DNA of 64,000 bases from the NCBI GenBank assembly GCA_964016985.1, contig OZ024833.1:66480712-66544711 (forward strand), written 5' to 3'. The stretch comes from Anodontia alba (lineage: Eukaryota; Mollusca; Bivalvia; Lucinida; Lucinidae). Position numbers and translations under genes: made by a program. Positions 41,976 through 53,139 of the stretch are shown piece by piece. Every line of letters begins with the position of its first letter. The stretch's first letter is position 1. Under the pieces are notes generated by a model that saw only the letters and a program-made list of their open reading frames with translations, was not told where the DNA came from and made no database searches.

Positions 41976-42254
41976 ATTACGAAAACACGCCTATTCAAAT
42001 ATACTGAAAATTTTACCACCAAAAAATGAAAATTTTCAGATAAAAAAGTCTGATATTTTTCATATTTCTGCTCAAAAACATAGATTGTGGGTACTCGTTA
42101 GAACCGCCTCGTTGAGGCGGTTCTAACGAATACCCACAATCTATGTTTTTGAGCAGAAATAAGAAAAATAATGTATACCCCTGTAAATCCCAGTTTTACT
42201 ATATAAAAGTGGGGTTTAAGGGGGTCAAAATTATATAGGCATGTTTTCGTGATG
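41976..42254. mobile_element. Palindromic MITE, family I, beta-type core
   Basis: TIR ATTACGAAAACACGCCTATT with partner ATAGGCATGTTTTCGTGAT. The core has arms TAGATTGTGGGTACTCGTTA and loop ACCGCCTCGTTGAGGCGGT. Sub-terminal TACCCCTGTAAATCCCAGTT on the right. Copies: 50894-51173, 52319-52596, 54834-55104, 56934-57190. Confidence 0.88.
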
Positions 42255-42620
42255 ATGACTTACGGTCATTTTCATATGTTTCATCTTTTATCTCGACATA
42301 GCCTCAGAAAATGAGAAATGGCATCGGGCAAGCTCATTGGCTAGAGTGTCATATATTCCTATCTTATTTTTAAAAAAATCGGAGATACAGGTATAAGCAA
42401 ACTGTTCAGATCCAGATCGTACACCACAGACCAGGTCTAAGCGGAGGTGAAAAGGAATACATGTGAGCAGCTCAATGTACACGTGAGCCTTGGTGGCCTG
42501 CATACCCAAACATTCTGATCAGGCCTCGCTGTGCGCCTACAGAAGCTTTGGTACTGTAATATATATTAATGTATCAAATTCATCGGCCTTGCTGGCTGAT
42601 CTGGATCTTTACTGTTCACT

Positions 42621-43370
42621 GCCGTATTTATCCTAAGTATTCGGATAGACGGACCCAAGCAAACTGTGTAGGCCCAGTTCAGACGCCGCAGGATGCGGCG
42701 TCTGATCTGGGCTTACACTGTTTGCTACTTATACAGCAGTAGTTAAGGCACTTCAACAGGTAGCAAAATGGACTAGCTCAAGTGTTAGGACAAGTATAGT
42801 AAGAAGATTAGGTGTCCGAATAATTAGGGTAAAAACGGTAGGGACAGAAAACAGATCTTCTCTTACTGAAACGCATGTATTAATACCGTAAAAGCTGAAA
42901 GTCAAATTATTTTGAAACCAGTCGTCATAAGCTGTTTATGTTCCTAGTATTGTTGGGGTAGTGCCGTGTTTGCTCACACTCGTCCCTACATTGGACGTAT
43001 ACGACAATCATATAAATAGTCGGACTATTGATTTTATATTTAGACGGGAAAATCCCCAAATTCATTTTCAGGGTAGATAACTAAAGGGAATTCCCAGCTA
43101 TTATATTATGTCCTTTTGGAGAGCTTGCACTTAGTAAGCATGCGCAATCTAGATATGATCTCAAATTAGAAAGCATTTCTGTAATTGCTAGCTGCCCAGG
43201 AAACGTGCCTATGTAAACAAAAAGGTTCAAATGGACCTGAATCACTCCGTACACGTGTTTGGTATGTTGGTGTTAAATATCCTGCCGATCTTCGGCCATT
43301 TTAGGACAAGGAGAACGTGATAGTGTGAACATCGCTCAAGCATGAAAATAATTCTCATTACCGCACTTAC
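42621..43370 (-). repeat. Paralogous unit R1 of the 36-49 kb duplicated cluster
   Basis: A family B MITE (42621-42840) is followed by the middle module (CATATAAATAGTCGGACTAT, AACTAAAGGGAATTCCCAGC, GGAAACGTGCCTATGTAAAC). Orientation is the same as 46196-47450 and opposite to 37430-38465. Diverged, without a coding frame. Confidence 0.75.
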
Positions 43371-43429
43371 TCTAAAACAGACTTGAGCAAACAATGAAGA
43401 CTCAGATCAGGCGTCTGATCAGGCATACT

Positions 43430-43770
43430 AGTTAATTAAAACTTTAGAGGTTAAGTTTAGTCAGTTGTCCCAGTGTTTAGGATAAATACATTGGGTTCAT
43501 ATAAAATCTGGTTGAACATGTGTCGCTAAAAGAGATATATCGTATTTACCCTAAGTAGTCGGACATAAAGGCCTGAATGAATACTGTAGACACAGATCGG
43601 ACGCCGCAGAACACTGTCTGACACTCGACAAATAGTTTTCGACTATCCATAGGTAGTATAATGGAATTGTGCAAATGTTACGACAACTATTGTAAAGAAA
43701 TAAGGTGTCCAAATTTTTAGGGTAAATATATGATATTACTTGCAGACATGCATGAACAAACGGTGTAGAA
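43430..43770 (+). repeat. Direct paralogue of 39110-39440
   Basis: Shared order: TCGCTAAAAGAGATATATCG (TCGCTATAAGTGATATACTG at 39191), a degraded family B core, AATGGAATTGTGCAAATGTT (AATGGAGTTGTGCCAATTTT at 39329), then a TATTACTTGCAG/TATTACATGCAG stretch followed by a second degraded alpha core. Confidence 0.7.
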
Positions 43771-44284
43771 CCAGATCAGACGACGCAAAACGCGGCATCT
43801 GAACGGAGACTACACTGTTTGCCAACTATTAAGCAGTTAGAATGAAGTTATATTTCGGCCAATTTGGATAAAGAGTTACGGTATCCTAATATTTAAGCGA
43901 AATAAGTACTACATTACAAACGGATAGACCTGAATAACCAGGGCAGACCAAAATCAGACGCCGAACAATACATCGCCTGTTCTTGCTATAACTTTTATCA
44001 GAGCTTATTTCGGTTTTATTTTTAAAGACACACGGAACACCGATAAGACTGCAGTTTATGATTATGCAAGGCATTTGGAGATTTATTCTATCGTTTAGTC
44101 GGCAAATCGGCTGCAAGTTTAGCACGGGTCCTTGCGATGTCATGATTTCTCTGATAATTTCTTAAAATGCTGCTAAAATATAAAACATTTTCGACACTGT
44201 TAGTTCCATTCCTATATTATTACAATGGAAAACACGATTTCTACAAGCCATTTTTTTTATTTTATTTTTGTGATGATTTTCTTG

Positions 44285-44750
44285 TACTAAAACAGTAAAA
44301 TCCCCGAATTCAATTTCAGGGTTTCAATTCCAGGAATTCAATTTCAGACAACTAAAGGGAATTCCAAGCATTAAATTATGTCCCATGGAGAGTCTACTCT
44401 TTGTAGGCATACGCAGTTCGGGAATGTTCTAAATTTAGAAAACATCTCAATAAGTTTTATCTGCTCAGGAAACGTGCCTGTATTAACAAAAAGGGTGAAC
44501 TGGACCTGTTTCACACAGTATTCGTCTTTGCTATGTTGGTATCGGTAGAGAGTATTTCAGTCATTTCAAGAAAAGAACCACGCGATAGCATCGTAAAGTT
44601 CTATCCAAGGGAACATTGTTCAATCATGCGAAAAAAATCTGCCTCAGGTGGATCCTCGGCCCACGTTCGCTAGGCGATCAGCAGGCAAGCGTTAATTTTA
44701 CCCCACTACCAACAATCCTCTCTCCATGAAAGTTAATGTGCCGGACATGC
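44285..44750 (-). repeat. Paralogous unit R2 of the duplicated cluster
   Basis: Contains the middle module (AACTAAAGGGAATTCCAAGC, CTCAGGAAACGTGCCTGTAT) and then an 83-bp stretch (44568-44650) repeated at 45729-45811. Confidence 0.75.
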
Positions 44751-45173
44751 AGGCCCGAGCAAAGCGCCACCCATCAGAACACGCCGTCTGATCTAGGTCT
44801 ACATTGCTTGCTACTCACCCTCCAATTTGTATCTTGACACATCAATAGAAAGCCAAATGGACCTAGTCAGATTTTAGAGTGGTAGTAAGTCTTGGTGTCC
44901 GAATATTTAGGGTAAATACCGATTATATACTCGGTCAAAAAAGTAATGGACCAGGTGTTTCAATATCATAACTTTCTTATTCCTGGACCGAATTTCACAA
45001 ACTTTCTATCCAGTAAATGGGCTACCAATGTGTCGAAACCATTTGTTAAGATCATTTATTAGGGCCTGTCGGAAAAATATACAGAGACTGTTTTAGCGTA
45101 ATGGTGTCTCTCTCGAAAACGTGCAAAGTTAGAGTTTTGACACTATACCCATAATCCGTTGGTGTAATCCGTT

Positions 45174-45280
45174 CCCAGCAAACACACAACGTCGCAACAA
45201 CGTCGTTATACGTCGCTGCAACGTCGTGACGTTGCAGCGACGTTTCAACGATATTTTGCGACGTTGTTGTGTTTGCTGGG
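45174..45280. mobile_element. Palindromic MITE, family H
   Basis: CCCAGCAAACACACAACGTC to TTGTTGTGTTTGCTGGG, with a central ACGTCGTGACGT. Confidence 0.85.
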
Positions 45281-45624
45281 TTTGTGTATATTTCACTCAT
45301 GCATTATGGAAATCCAGACATGCAAACAAGCAGACATGGACATGTATTCATTCATGCATGTGTGTGAGTATATGCACGCACTTGTTTGTTCGCGTGCGTA
45401 ACAGAAACTAATGAATATCTACCGCTGGTGGTCTTCGGTATCGAACTGCGTCCTTTATTATTCGTTGACCAGTGTATTATGCAATAGGTTTGTTCAGTCA
45501 AACTGGATGATAAAATTGGAATAAGAATCAGATTATCATCTCTTCCATGGAGCTGTCACTTACTAGACGTGATGTCAGCTAGTTGCCAGAGAAACAGGAC
45601 GACAATCGACATTGTACTGATAAA

Positions 45625-45811
45625 TGTCCTAAAATTTCGAACACTTTATTCTCTAATATTCTGGCCTAAATTATGCTTCTTATGCACTTGTTTCTTAAAA
45701 TACTTAGTGGAATGGCAAACAGTGTAGATTATTTCAAGAAAAGAACCACGCGATAGCATCGTAAAGTTCTGTCCAAGGGAACATTGTTCAATCATGCGAA
45801 AAAATTCTGCT
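45625..45811. repeat. Family E half-element fused to a duplicated 83-bp segment
   Basis: The left half of an E element runs to GGCAAACAGTGTAGA at the hairpin and stops there. It continues directly into a near-identical copy of 44568-44650 (AAAGAACCACGCGATAGCAT and onward). Confidence 0.75.
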
Positions 45812-45877
45812 TAAGCTCGCGCGTGCGTGTGTGCATAGCGCGCTGCGCTCGCGCGTGTGTTTCTGCTCAAACGTATG

Positions 45878-45880
<3 letters not shown>

Positions 45881-45950
<70 letters not shown>
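45881..45950 (+). repeat. (TG)n microsatellite
   Basis: About 35 TG units following a GCGC-rich stretch (45820-45860). Confidence 0.97.
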
Positions 45951-45952
<2 letters not shown>

Positions 45953-46366
45953 AGAATGCGTGAGAATTTATCTTGATATTCCTTAGATCTAGAGATATGT
46001 AAACAAGGCATTATCACCTTTTAGACACATCACCAGATAGCCATTTAGGGTTTGAATATAAAGGCAAATACGGTAGGTGAAATGGGTCATCATTTAATGA
46101 GCTGAATCCAAAAAGGAAAGCCATCTGTTACTTAGCGTCCATTATGTCCGGTTCATTACTAAATCGTGATGCAGAAACGTTCTTTTATATAATAACCATA
46201 GGTTTTGAGACAGATAGTCCTGAGCAAACAGTGTAGACCCAGATCAGACGCCGCAATATGCGGCGTCTGATCAGGGTATACACTGATTGCCACTAATGCT
46301 GTCGTATTTTAGACACTTCAACAGATAGTAAACTGGACTTGCTCAAAATTTAGGACAAATAAGGAA

Positions 46367-46567
46367 TTTGTTTGTTTGTGTTGGGGTTTTACGGCCCAGT
46401 CAACCCAATGGGGTCATGTCGATCGCGGCCAGTTTACCTAACCACACTTTTACTGGGCAGGCTTAGTCCTCTAAGCGGTTAACCAGTATTGTGCACATTC
46501 TTTCGCCAGAAATTGACAACTGCCCTTCTTGAATCAGCGGAAGGGACCTTCTTGAATCAGCAGAAGA
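46367..46567 (-). repeat. SINE insertion with 13-bp target duplication
   Basis: Minus-oriented SINE with its TTTG-rich tail at the left. Flanked by GACAAATAAGGAA on both sides (46354-46366 and 46568-46580). It interrupts family B element 46196-46609, whose paralogue at 38262-38465 is uninterrupted. The head side is truncated and carries a short duplication of CTTCTTGAATCAGC. Confidence 0.85.
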
Positions 46568-47448
46568 GACAAATAAGGAAATCAAGTGTCCGAATACTTA
46601 GGGTAAAAACGGTAAGCCCCGAAAACATCTTTTCTCGTGGTGAGGCTCATGTATTTCAATAGAAAAAAAGTCAAAGTAAGTTGAAATCAGTCGTCGTTAG
46701 ATGCATGATTTCCTGATATTTGCAGGGTAGTTCCGTGTTTGCGCACCCTCGTCCTGACATGGACGTATACGACAATCATATGAACAGTTGGACTATTGAT
46801 TCTATATTTAGATGGGAAAATCCCCGAATTGAATTTCAGGGTAGATAACTAAAGGGAATTCCAAGCTATTATATTATATCCCTTGGAGAAGTTGCTCTTT
46901 GTGAGCATGCGCAATCCGGAAATAGTCTAAATTTAGAAAATATCTCAAGATTTGCAATCAGCTCAGGAAACGTGCCTATATTAACAAAAAGGCTCAGTTG
47001 GACCTGAATAACTCCGTACATATATTAGGTATATTGGTGTTTAAATGTCCTGTCGACATTAGTTCAACCATTTCAGGACACTGAAAGTGTGATAGTATTA
47101 AATGAACATCGCTCAGTCATAAGAATAACTCTGTCCCAGGCGAATTAGACCAACGACCGCAAGTTCATCTGAGGAGGGCTAGAATTATTCCACTACCAGC
47201 TCCCCTTTCCCTGTGTAAAACACTGAGTCTGACTTCCTGGACAATATAATGTCTGCATGAACGCATATCGTCAAAGGAAATGCTATGACCAAAGGCTCTT
47301 ATCAGGCTTTACATTCTCGAAGTCTGATCAGTGTCTTCATTTCTCGTTAGTACATTCCATTACAGTGTTCAAACTTCCTCACGACGGACAGCGAAGGTCC
47401 TGATCGGCGTGCGTAGTTGCTCAGGATGAGCAGGATCTTAGCTATTCG

Positions 47449-47970
47449 TTTGTTTGTGTTGAGGTTTTATGGCCGAGTCAACCCAATGGAACCCAATGGG
47501 GTCATGTCGAGCGCGGTCAGTTTACCTAACCACACGTTTACTGGGCAGGCTTTGTCCTCTAAGCGGTTAACCAGTATTGTGCACATTCTTTCGCCAGAAA
47601 CTGACAACTGCCCTTCTTGAATCAGCGGAAGGGAGAGAATGACCGTATAAAATATTTCATGATCAATCTCCACGAAAGAATGTTGCCGACCTCGGCGGGG
47701 GTCGAACCCGCGACCTCCTGGTCTCCAGTCGGACGCGCATCCAGGAGGTCGCGGGTTCGACCCCCGCCGAGGTCGGCAACATTCTTTCGTGGAGATTGAT
47801 CATGAAATATTTTCTACGGTCATTCTCTCCCTTCCGCTGATTCAAGAAGGGCAGTTGTCAGTTTCTGGCGAAAGAATGTGCAAAATACTGGTTAACCGCT
47901 TAGAGGACAAAGCCTGCCCAGTAAACGTGTGGTTAGGTAAACTGACCGCGCTCGACATGACCCCATTCGT
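47449..47970. repeat. Head-to-head inverted SINE pair
   Basis: The left SINE is in minus orientation with tail TTTGTTTGTG at 47449. The right SINE is plus, truncated in its tail at GACCCCATT. Arms of ~227 bp (47495-47721 and 47741-47968) are nearly identical complements around a 19-base centre holding part of the tRNA-like head. B-box-like GGGTTCGACCCC is at ~47753. The pair is flanked by ATTCG(T); the left arm of the large duplication keeps the unoccupied site (GTATATACGAATAGC near 37419). Confidence 0.85.
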
Positions 47971-48374
47971 ATATACAGTATTTACCCTATGTATTCGGAC
48001 AGATAGGCAATAGCAAACTATATAGGCTGGATCAGACGCGTCAGAATGCGGCGTCCGATCAGGGTCTACATTGCTTGCCAATCATCCAGCCTTTTTAGAC
48101 ACGCTAATAGGTATTAAAATGGAGTTGTTCAAATATCTGGACTAGCATGGTGTTAAAGTGTCCGAATATTAGAATAAATATGATACACTACGACAAATGT
48201 AGTGCCACTCCTGGATTTTCACAAATAAAATTGCGGGCCACTCGGATGAGGCCTAATTGGCCAAAACTAGCTAGTATGGATTGGAAAACTTCGACGCTTC
48301 AGCTATTTTCATTCTTTTGCGCGATAGCTTGCGTGTTTACGTGCGTGCGTGTTGGTGTGTTTAATTTATTTGCT

Positions 48375-48377
<3 letters not shown>

Positions 48378-48452
<75 letters not shown>
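48378..48452 (+). repeat. (GT)n microsatellite, expanded in one arm
   Basis: About 37 GT units. The paralogous place in the other arm (37027-37057) holds only short CACA and CACG runs. Confidence 0.97.
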
Positions 48453-48453
<1 letters not shown>

Positions 48454-48551
48454 GCTCTAAAATAGCCATTCAATTTAGAATCTATTGTTCAAATTTTATG
48501 ACAATTATGGTAAGGAGTTCGGGTATCCAAATGTTTAGGGTAAAGACGGTA

Positions 48552-48598
<47 letters not shown>

Positions 48599-49317
48599 AG
48601 AACCTTAGTAACTAAGGTAATGCCAGGTGTCCGCGGAAAATATAAGCACTCCCTTTATGTTGCTCACGTGCAGGCCCGGGCCATACACCGCGGAACACGG
48701 CGTCTGTTCAGGTTCTGCTCTGTTTGCCATTTAACTGCTCCCTTTAGACACATCACAGGATAGTTAAACGGACTTCTTTCAAAATTTAGATCAAGAAAGT
48801 AAGGAATTAAAATGCGTATTTAAGATAAATATGGTAAGTGAATTCGGTGAAGAATCGAATCCGAAAAACAAAGTGTATATCAGAAATATTGTGCCATAAC
48901 AAGACTAGGTATTGGGACAGATTGGCCTGTGCAATCCGAGTAGACCTAGATCAGACGCTCTGGATTGTGGTGTCCAGTCAGGGGTCTACACTGTTTGCCA
49001 CTTATCCAGCATTGTTTTAGACACATCAACATGTAGTAAAAGGGGCCATACTTGTCATAGGATTTCAACATGTAGAAAATATTCGAGTTCTAGTTGTCAC
49101 AGATTTTAAAATGATGTAAATTTTTTGAGTTCCGTTAATGAGGCGTACATGTATGTAGCACTGCAAACTACACTTTCATACGAAGAGTCTCATTGAAATC
49201 GAAACTCCGATTTTATTTCTTTATGTATTCTTTGTTTCCAAGATCTTGACTTAAATTATATTGTTCAAATCCAATGATAAATATGGTAAGAAGTGAGTTA
49301 AAAGTTAAGTTTTACAC

Positions 49318-49520
49318 TGAGCCTAATCTACACTATAAAGACCATGTCGAACCGATCAGTTAACCTACTTACACTTTTTCCTGGATGGACTAAGCCTTCT
49401 GAGCCGTTAAACAGTACTTGTGCACATACTTTCGCCACTGAGTAGCTGATGGCTGCTCTTCTTGAATTAGCAGAAGGAGAGAATATTTCATGGTCAATCT
49501 CCAAAATTGTTATGTGGCCG
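49318..49520 (-). repeat. SINE, minus orientation, degraded
   Basis: GTTAACCTACTTACACTTTT, CTTGTGCACATACTTTCGCC, TTCTTGAATTAGCAGAAGGA, ATTTCATGGTCAATCTCC, then a C-rich tract (about 49546-49570). Confidence 0.65.
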
Positions 49521-49759
49521 AGCTGGAATTCGAATTTGAGACCCTCCCCCCCCCCCCCCCCCACCCCCCACCCTCTTGGATCTGTAGTCAGATACGTTAG
49601 TGACTGCGTTATGGAGCCGGCTGATAAGAAGTAAAGGCGAACCAATATTTAGGGTAAATAGGTTATTAGTGATACGCTGACTATTGCGCCCATAATACGT
49701 CCTGAGGTTGGTTCAAGTCTCAGAGCTTCGCTACTAGCAGCCTTGTTTCATTGCGTTTC

Positions 49760-49905
49760 ATGGCTTTACAAGACCCTTCTGAAAGGGGGTCAAATGTAAA
49801 GGGTCGTAAATTTTCATAATGGAGGTACCGAGGAAGGAACCACAGTTTTAAAAGGGATGTTCTCCCCACCCCCACCACCTTTAAAGTCTATAAATTCTCT
49901 TTAAG
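49760..49905. mobile_element. Palindromic element, family O, degraded
   Basis: CTTCTGAAAGGGGGTCAAAT, AGGGTCGTAAATTTTC, and TCCCCACCCCCACCACCTTT. The core is largely lost. Confidence 0.55.
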
Positions 49906-50871
49906 CTGGAAGAGGTATGACATATAAGCTTAAGTAAGCCGCCGCTCTCTCTCGAAGAAATCATATACAAATAATTAATGATGAAACAACTGGCCTATAC
50001 AAGAAGTGAAAGGAATAGACAAGAGTAGAGACATGTAAAATCAGCCTTGGTAGCCTGTGCGAACAACGCAAGCCAAGCTCAGCCTAAGTTTATGGTCTCT
50101 GAGTAATATATGAACAGTGAAGACTATGCACAGTCTGATTAGGCCATTCTTTGTTCGTTATTGTATTCTAAAGTATCTAATAAGTCTATAAAGGGACAAT
50201 AAAGACCCTGATCTGAATGTGTGGAAGACCAGGCTGATCTGAGTCTTTTTTGCCCGCATGTGAAAGGGGACCAATATTCCCAGGCTTGAAACTTGGACCC
50301 AATATACGCTAGACTATTTATTGGAAACGATGTCGTCTTGGCTGAGTTTTCATAATTTTGTATGATGAAGTTTAAATGCTAATATTTCAATCATTACTCA
50401 AAATATCTGATATTTGTTTTAAAAAAGCAATGGTTTAATACATTACCTTTAAGATTGCAGCATTATATTTAAGGAAAAATCAAACAGTTTATGTAAACAT
50501 ATACAAGAATCCTAGGTATTCATTTTAGCAATTTTTGGCACTTTTAGAAGAAAATCATCAGAAATGCACCAAAAATGATGGTAATACTTCAATTTTATTA
50601 ATTGTGATTTAATATTTTTTCAACCAAACCTATTAAAAACAATTTATTACAACTTCAGTTATTATCCAAAATTATTTTTTATGACCATAGTGCTGTAAAA
50701 TAGCGCTAAAATCAAGCCAAAACAACATATTTTGGCAGTTCTGTTAGTGGCAAGTCCGGGAATAATTAGGTCCGAGCTTGAAATGACCTATTAAACAATG
50801 CATATTTTCATGCAAATATGAAATGAGTATATATTTACTTATTTCTTTGCAGATCCTGTATGAGTAGTCAT

Positions 50872-51275
50872 CCCAGTAAGCATTTTTTTTATACATTACG
50901 AAAACACGCCTATTCAAATATACTAAAAACATTTTACCTCCAAAAATGAAAATTTTCAGATAAAATATTTTAATATTTTTTCATATTTCTGCTCAAAACG
51001 TAGATTGTGGGTACTCGTTAGAACCGCCTCAGCGAGGCGGTTCTAAAAAGTACCCACAATCTATGTTTTGAACAGAAATAAGAAAATTAATGTATACCCC
51101 TGTAAACCCGAGTTTTACTATATAAAGGTGGGATTCAAGGGGGTCAAAATTATATAGGCGTGTTTTCGTGATGAATCTATAGCGGGCCGTTATCGGCCCG
51201 TCAGGGAAGCTGACGGGCCTATAAAGCTCCCCCACCCCCACCCACCCATAAAGATTTATAAAGAATGCTAGCTGG
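50872..51275. mobile_element. Fold-back element (GGGCCGTTATCGGCCCG) split by a family I MITE
   Basis: Ends CCCAGTAAGCATT and GAATGCTAGCTGG match the intact copy at 51579-51670. The family I MITE (50894-51173) sits inside it, so the I element is the younger insertion. Confidence 0.8.
50894..51173. mobile_element. Palindromic MITE, family I
   Basis: CATTACGAAAACACGCCTAT to AGGCGTGTTTTCGTGATG; core loop CCGCCTCAGCGAGGCGG. Confidence 0.88.
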
Positions 51276-51305
51276 TATATTTCTAAAGCCGCCGTATCAA
51301 AATCA

Positions 51306-51550
51306 CTTGAGCCGCAATGTAAGAAAACGTACCTTCTGACGTGTGCCCAGCGAGGAATCAGATCAGCCTGTGCATTCGCGCTGTCTGATCAGAATCCTCA
51401 CTGGCCGCATTTTGGATAGCCAAGGATGCAAAGTTTCTTCATGAGGACGACGAATACTCTAATCCGACTGTGCGAATAAACAGACTGATTTGAGTCTTGT
51501 TGGGCGTGTCAAAATGTATGTTTTCTCACGTCGCGGCTCATTTTGTCTGT
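51306..51550. repeat. Dispersed repeat G, best copy
   Basis: Inverted ends GAGCCGCAATGTAAGAAAAC and GTTTTCTCACGTCGCGGCTC. Inside are CAGATCAGCCTGTGCATTCG and CTGTCTGATCAGAATCC. Probably a TIR element of ~240 bp. Confidence 0.7.
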
Positions 51551-51578
51551 GTACACTTTGTACGCGTGAAAATGACAT

Positions 51579-51670
51579 CCCAGTAAGCATTCCTCGGCTT
51601 ATAAATCTATAGCGGGCCGTTATCGGCCCGATAACGGCCCGCTATAGATTTATAAAGAATGCTAGCTGGG
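51579..51670. mobile_element. Intact 92-bp fold-back element
   Basis: CCCAGTAAGCATTC to GAATGCTAGCTGGG, with the perfect stem TATAGCGGGCCGTTATCGGG at the centre. Confidence 0.85.
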
Positions 51671-51744
51671 ATTATAGCCTAAATGATAGAGAATACTACG
51701 GTTAGTCAACACATTCGCACTATCTGATCACCGTTTTCACAGTT

Positions 51745-51950
51745 TACACTACAGATCATTAGAAGCTGGCAGATATGTGTACAAAAATATAATCATAGAC
51801 GCTCAGCTGCAAGAACTGACATTTAGAAGGGCTCATTTTTCCCTCAGACAATCAGAGATTGGAATGCCCTTCCAGATTCGATTATTACTTCTGCTGAAAG
51901 TGCAGAGGATAGTATGGTTAGGTTTTCCTCTCTGGTGACAGCTAGGGACT
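51745..51950 (+). pseudogene. Non-LTR retrotransposon ORF2 C-terminal fragment
   Basis: The + frame reads RSAARTDI, stop, KGSFFPQTIRDWNALPDSII and TSAESAEDSMVRFSSLVTAR, then D and stop. FFPxTIRDWNxLP near the end is the usual tail of LINE reverse-transcriptase ORFs (family knowledge). The internal stop and missing body make it a relic. Confidence 0.75.
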
Positions 51951-52169
51951 AACTTCCCATATCACAGGTCCTGCAGGTGAACATATGTTGTTAGACGTAT
52001 CATCACCAGTAAAAATTCTGATTCTAATTCTGACTCAAATCAGCCAACCATTCCCTGCAGTCTGATATTGGCCTTAAATGATCTTTGTTGGTGCTTGGCT
52101 ATCGACGTCTGTCGTCGGACCCTTCTGGTAGTCCTTCTTGTGGTTTTCTTGTGCTCTGGCGTCAGATCG

Positions 52170-53080
52170 CATCCCCACTCCCCCCGCCCCGCTCTGTTTT
52201 AGCTTAAAAAAATTGGGGGTCTGAAAAGTCAATGAGTGATGATTTCTACTGCGCCTAATTGGGGATATGTCATCTGTTGGAATGCTGGCAGCACCCTTTA
52301 GACTTTTGTACAAAAGAACATTACGAAAACATGCCTATTCAAATATACTGAAAATTTTACCACCAAAAAATGAAAATTTTCAGATAAAAAAATCTGATAT
52401 TTTCATATTTCTACTGAAAACATAAATTGTGGGTACTCGTTAGAACCGCCTCCACGAGGCGGTTCTAACGAATACCCACAATCTATGTTTTTGAGCAGAC
52501 ATAAGAAAAATAATGTATACCCCTGTAAACCCCAGTTTTACTATATAAAAGTGAGGTTTAAGGGGGTCAAAATTATATAGGCGTGTTTTCGTGATGATCT
52601 GTCTCTCATCCTCTTCTTGGGAGACTCCCATTTTAGTTTTTTTTTTTTTCTTCAGAATTCCAGTCATACTCCCAGTTTCAAAGCAGTAAGTTCTAGTTAC
52701 AAACCATCAGCCCTATTCTGAACTTTTTCGATTTCTCGTTGAAGGATCCCAAACACAGCTGGCATATTCCAAAACGGGGCGAACAAACCCCTACATTGAT
52801 AAAGATTTCGTCTCGGGAAATGCCTTAATTAGTACACATGTTGCTGATATGTGTATTCCATCTCAAGTCATTAGAGATTGTTACTTCTAGGCATTTAATG
52901 GAATATACATTTTCGAGGACCGTACTCTCTAAAGTGTAAGAAGCCTCAATCTTGTTCTCTTCCTAGTTGTCTGCAATATATTGCATTTGACTGGCTGAAA
53001 TCTGACACATTGTTGGGCCTACATTGTATCTCATTTTCTGGCCCAACATCCTGGTCTAATCTTTGAGACTTTGCTAGAGC
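52170..53080 (-). pseudogene. Non-LTR retrotransposon RT fragment, minus strand, split by a MITE
   Basis: Translation of the minus strand gives pieces such as CLEVTISNDLRWNTHISNMC (~52870-52810) and, after the MITE, LLYKSLKGAASIPTDD (~52310-52260). Both fit the reverse-transcriptase 3' region of jockey/CR1-like LINEs. Stops and frameshifts are present. Family I MITE 52319-52596 interrupts it. Confidence 0.7.
52319..52596. mobile_element. Palindromic MITE, family I, inside the LINE relic
   Basis: CATTACGAAAACATGCCTAT to AGGCGTGTTTTCGTGATG; core loop CCGCCTCCACGAGGCGG. Confidence 0.88.
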
Positions 53081-53139
53081 GCGTTTCTTAAGACATTTTT
53101 CTACAGGGTACATTTTCACTCATTCTAGCTTTTAAAAGA

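Larger units (their letters stand above)
46020..48903 (-). repeat. Right arm of the large inverted duplication
   Basis: Inverse paralogue of 36187-38650. Private insertions: SINE 46367-46567, head-to-head SINE pair 47449-47970, and expanded (GT)n and A tracts (48378-48452, 48559-48595). It lacks the 340-bp element of the left arm. Confidence 0.85.
29780..53100. other. Gene-free interval
   Basis: No exon series or long convincing ORF was found on either strand between the SMARCD stop and the PBZ gene's 5' region. 29780-30100 is presumably SMARCD 3' UTR. The rest is the repeats listed individually plus unassigned AT-rich sequence (30.9-31.5, 34.3-35.1 and 50.3-50.8 kb). 35730-36180 is a GC-richer, non-repetitive-looking island without a recognisable gene. 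Confidence 0.7.

Noticed and set aside
47735..47815. Possible functional tRNA gene (GGGTTCGACCCC B box)
   Set aside because: It is the head of a SINE, palindromically duplicated, without a complete cloverleaf.
47417..48081. Several overlapping mirror-image open frames on both strands
   Set aside because: Shadows of the head-to-head SINE pair, with the same peptides appearing on both strands.
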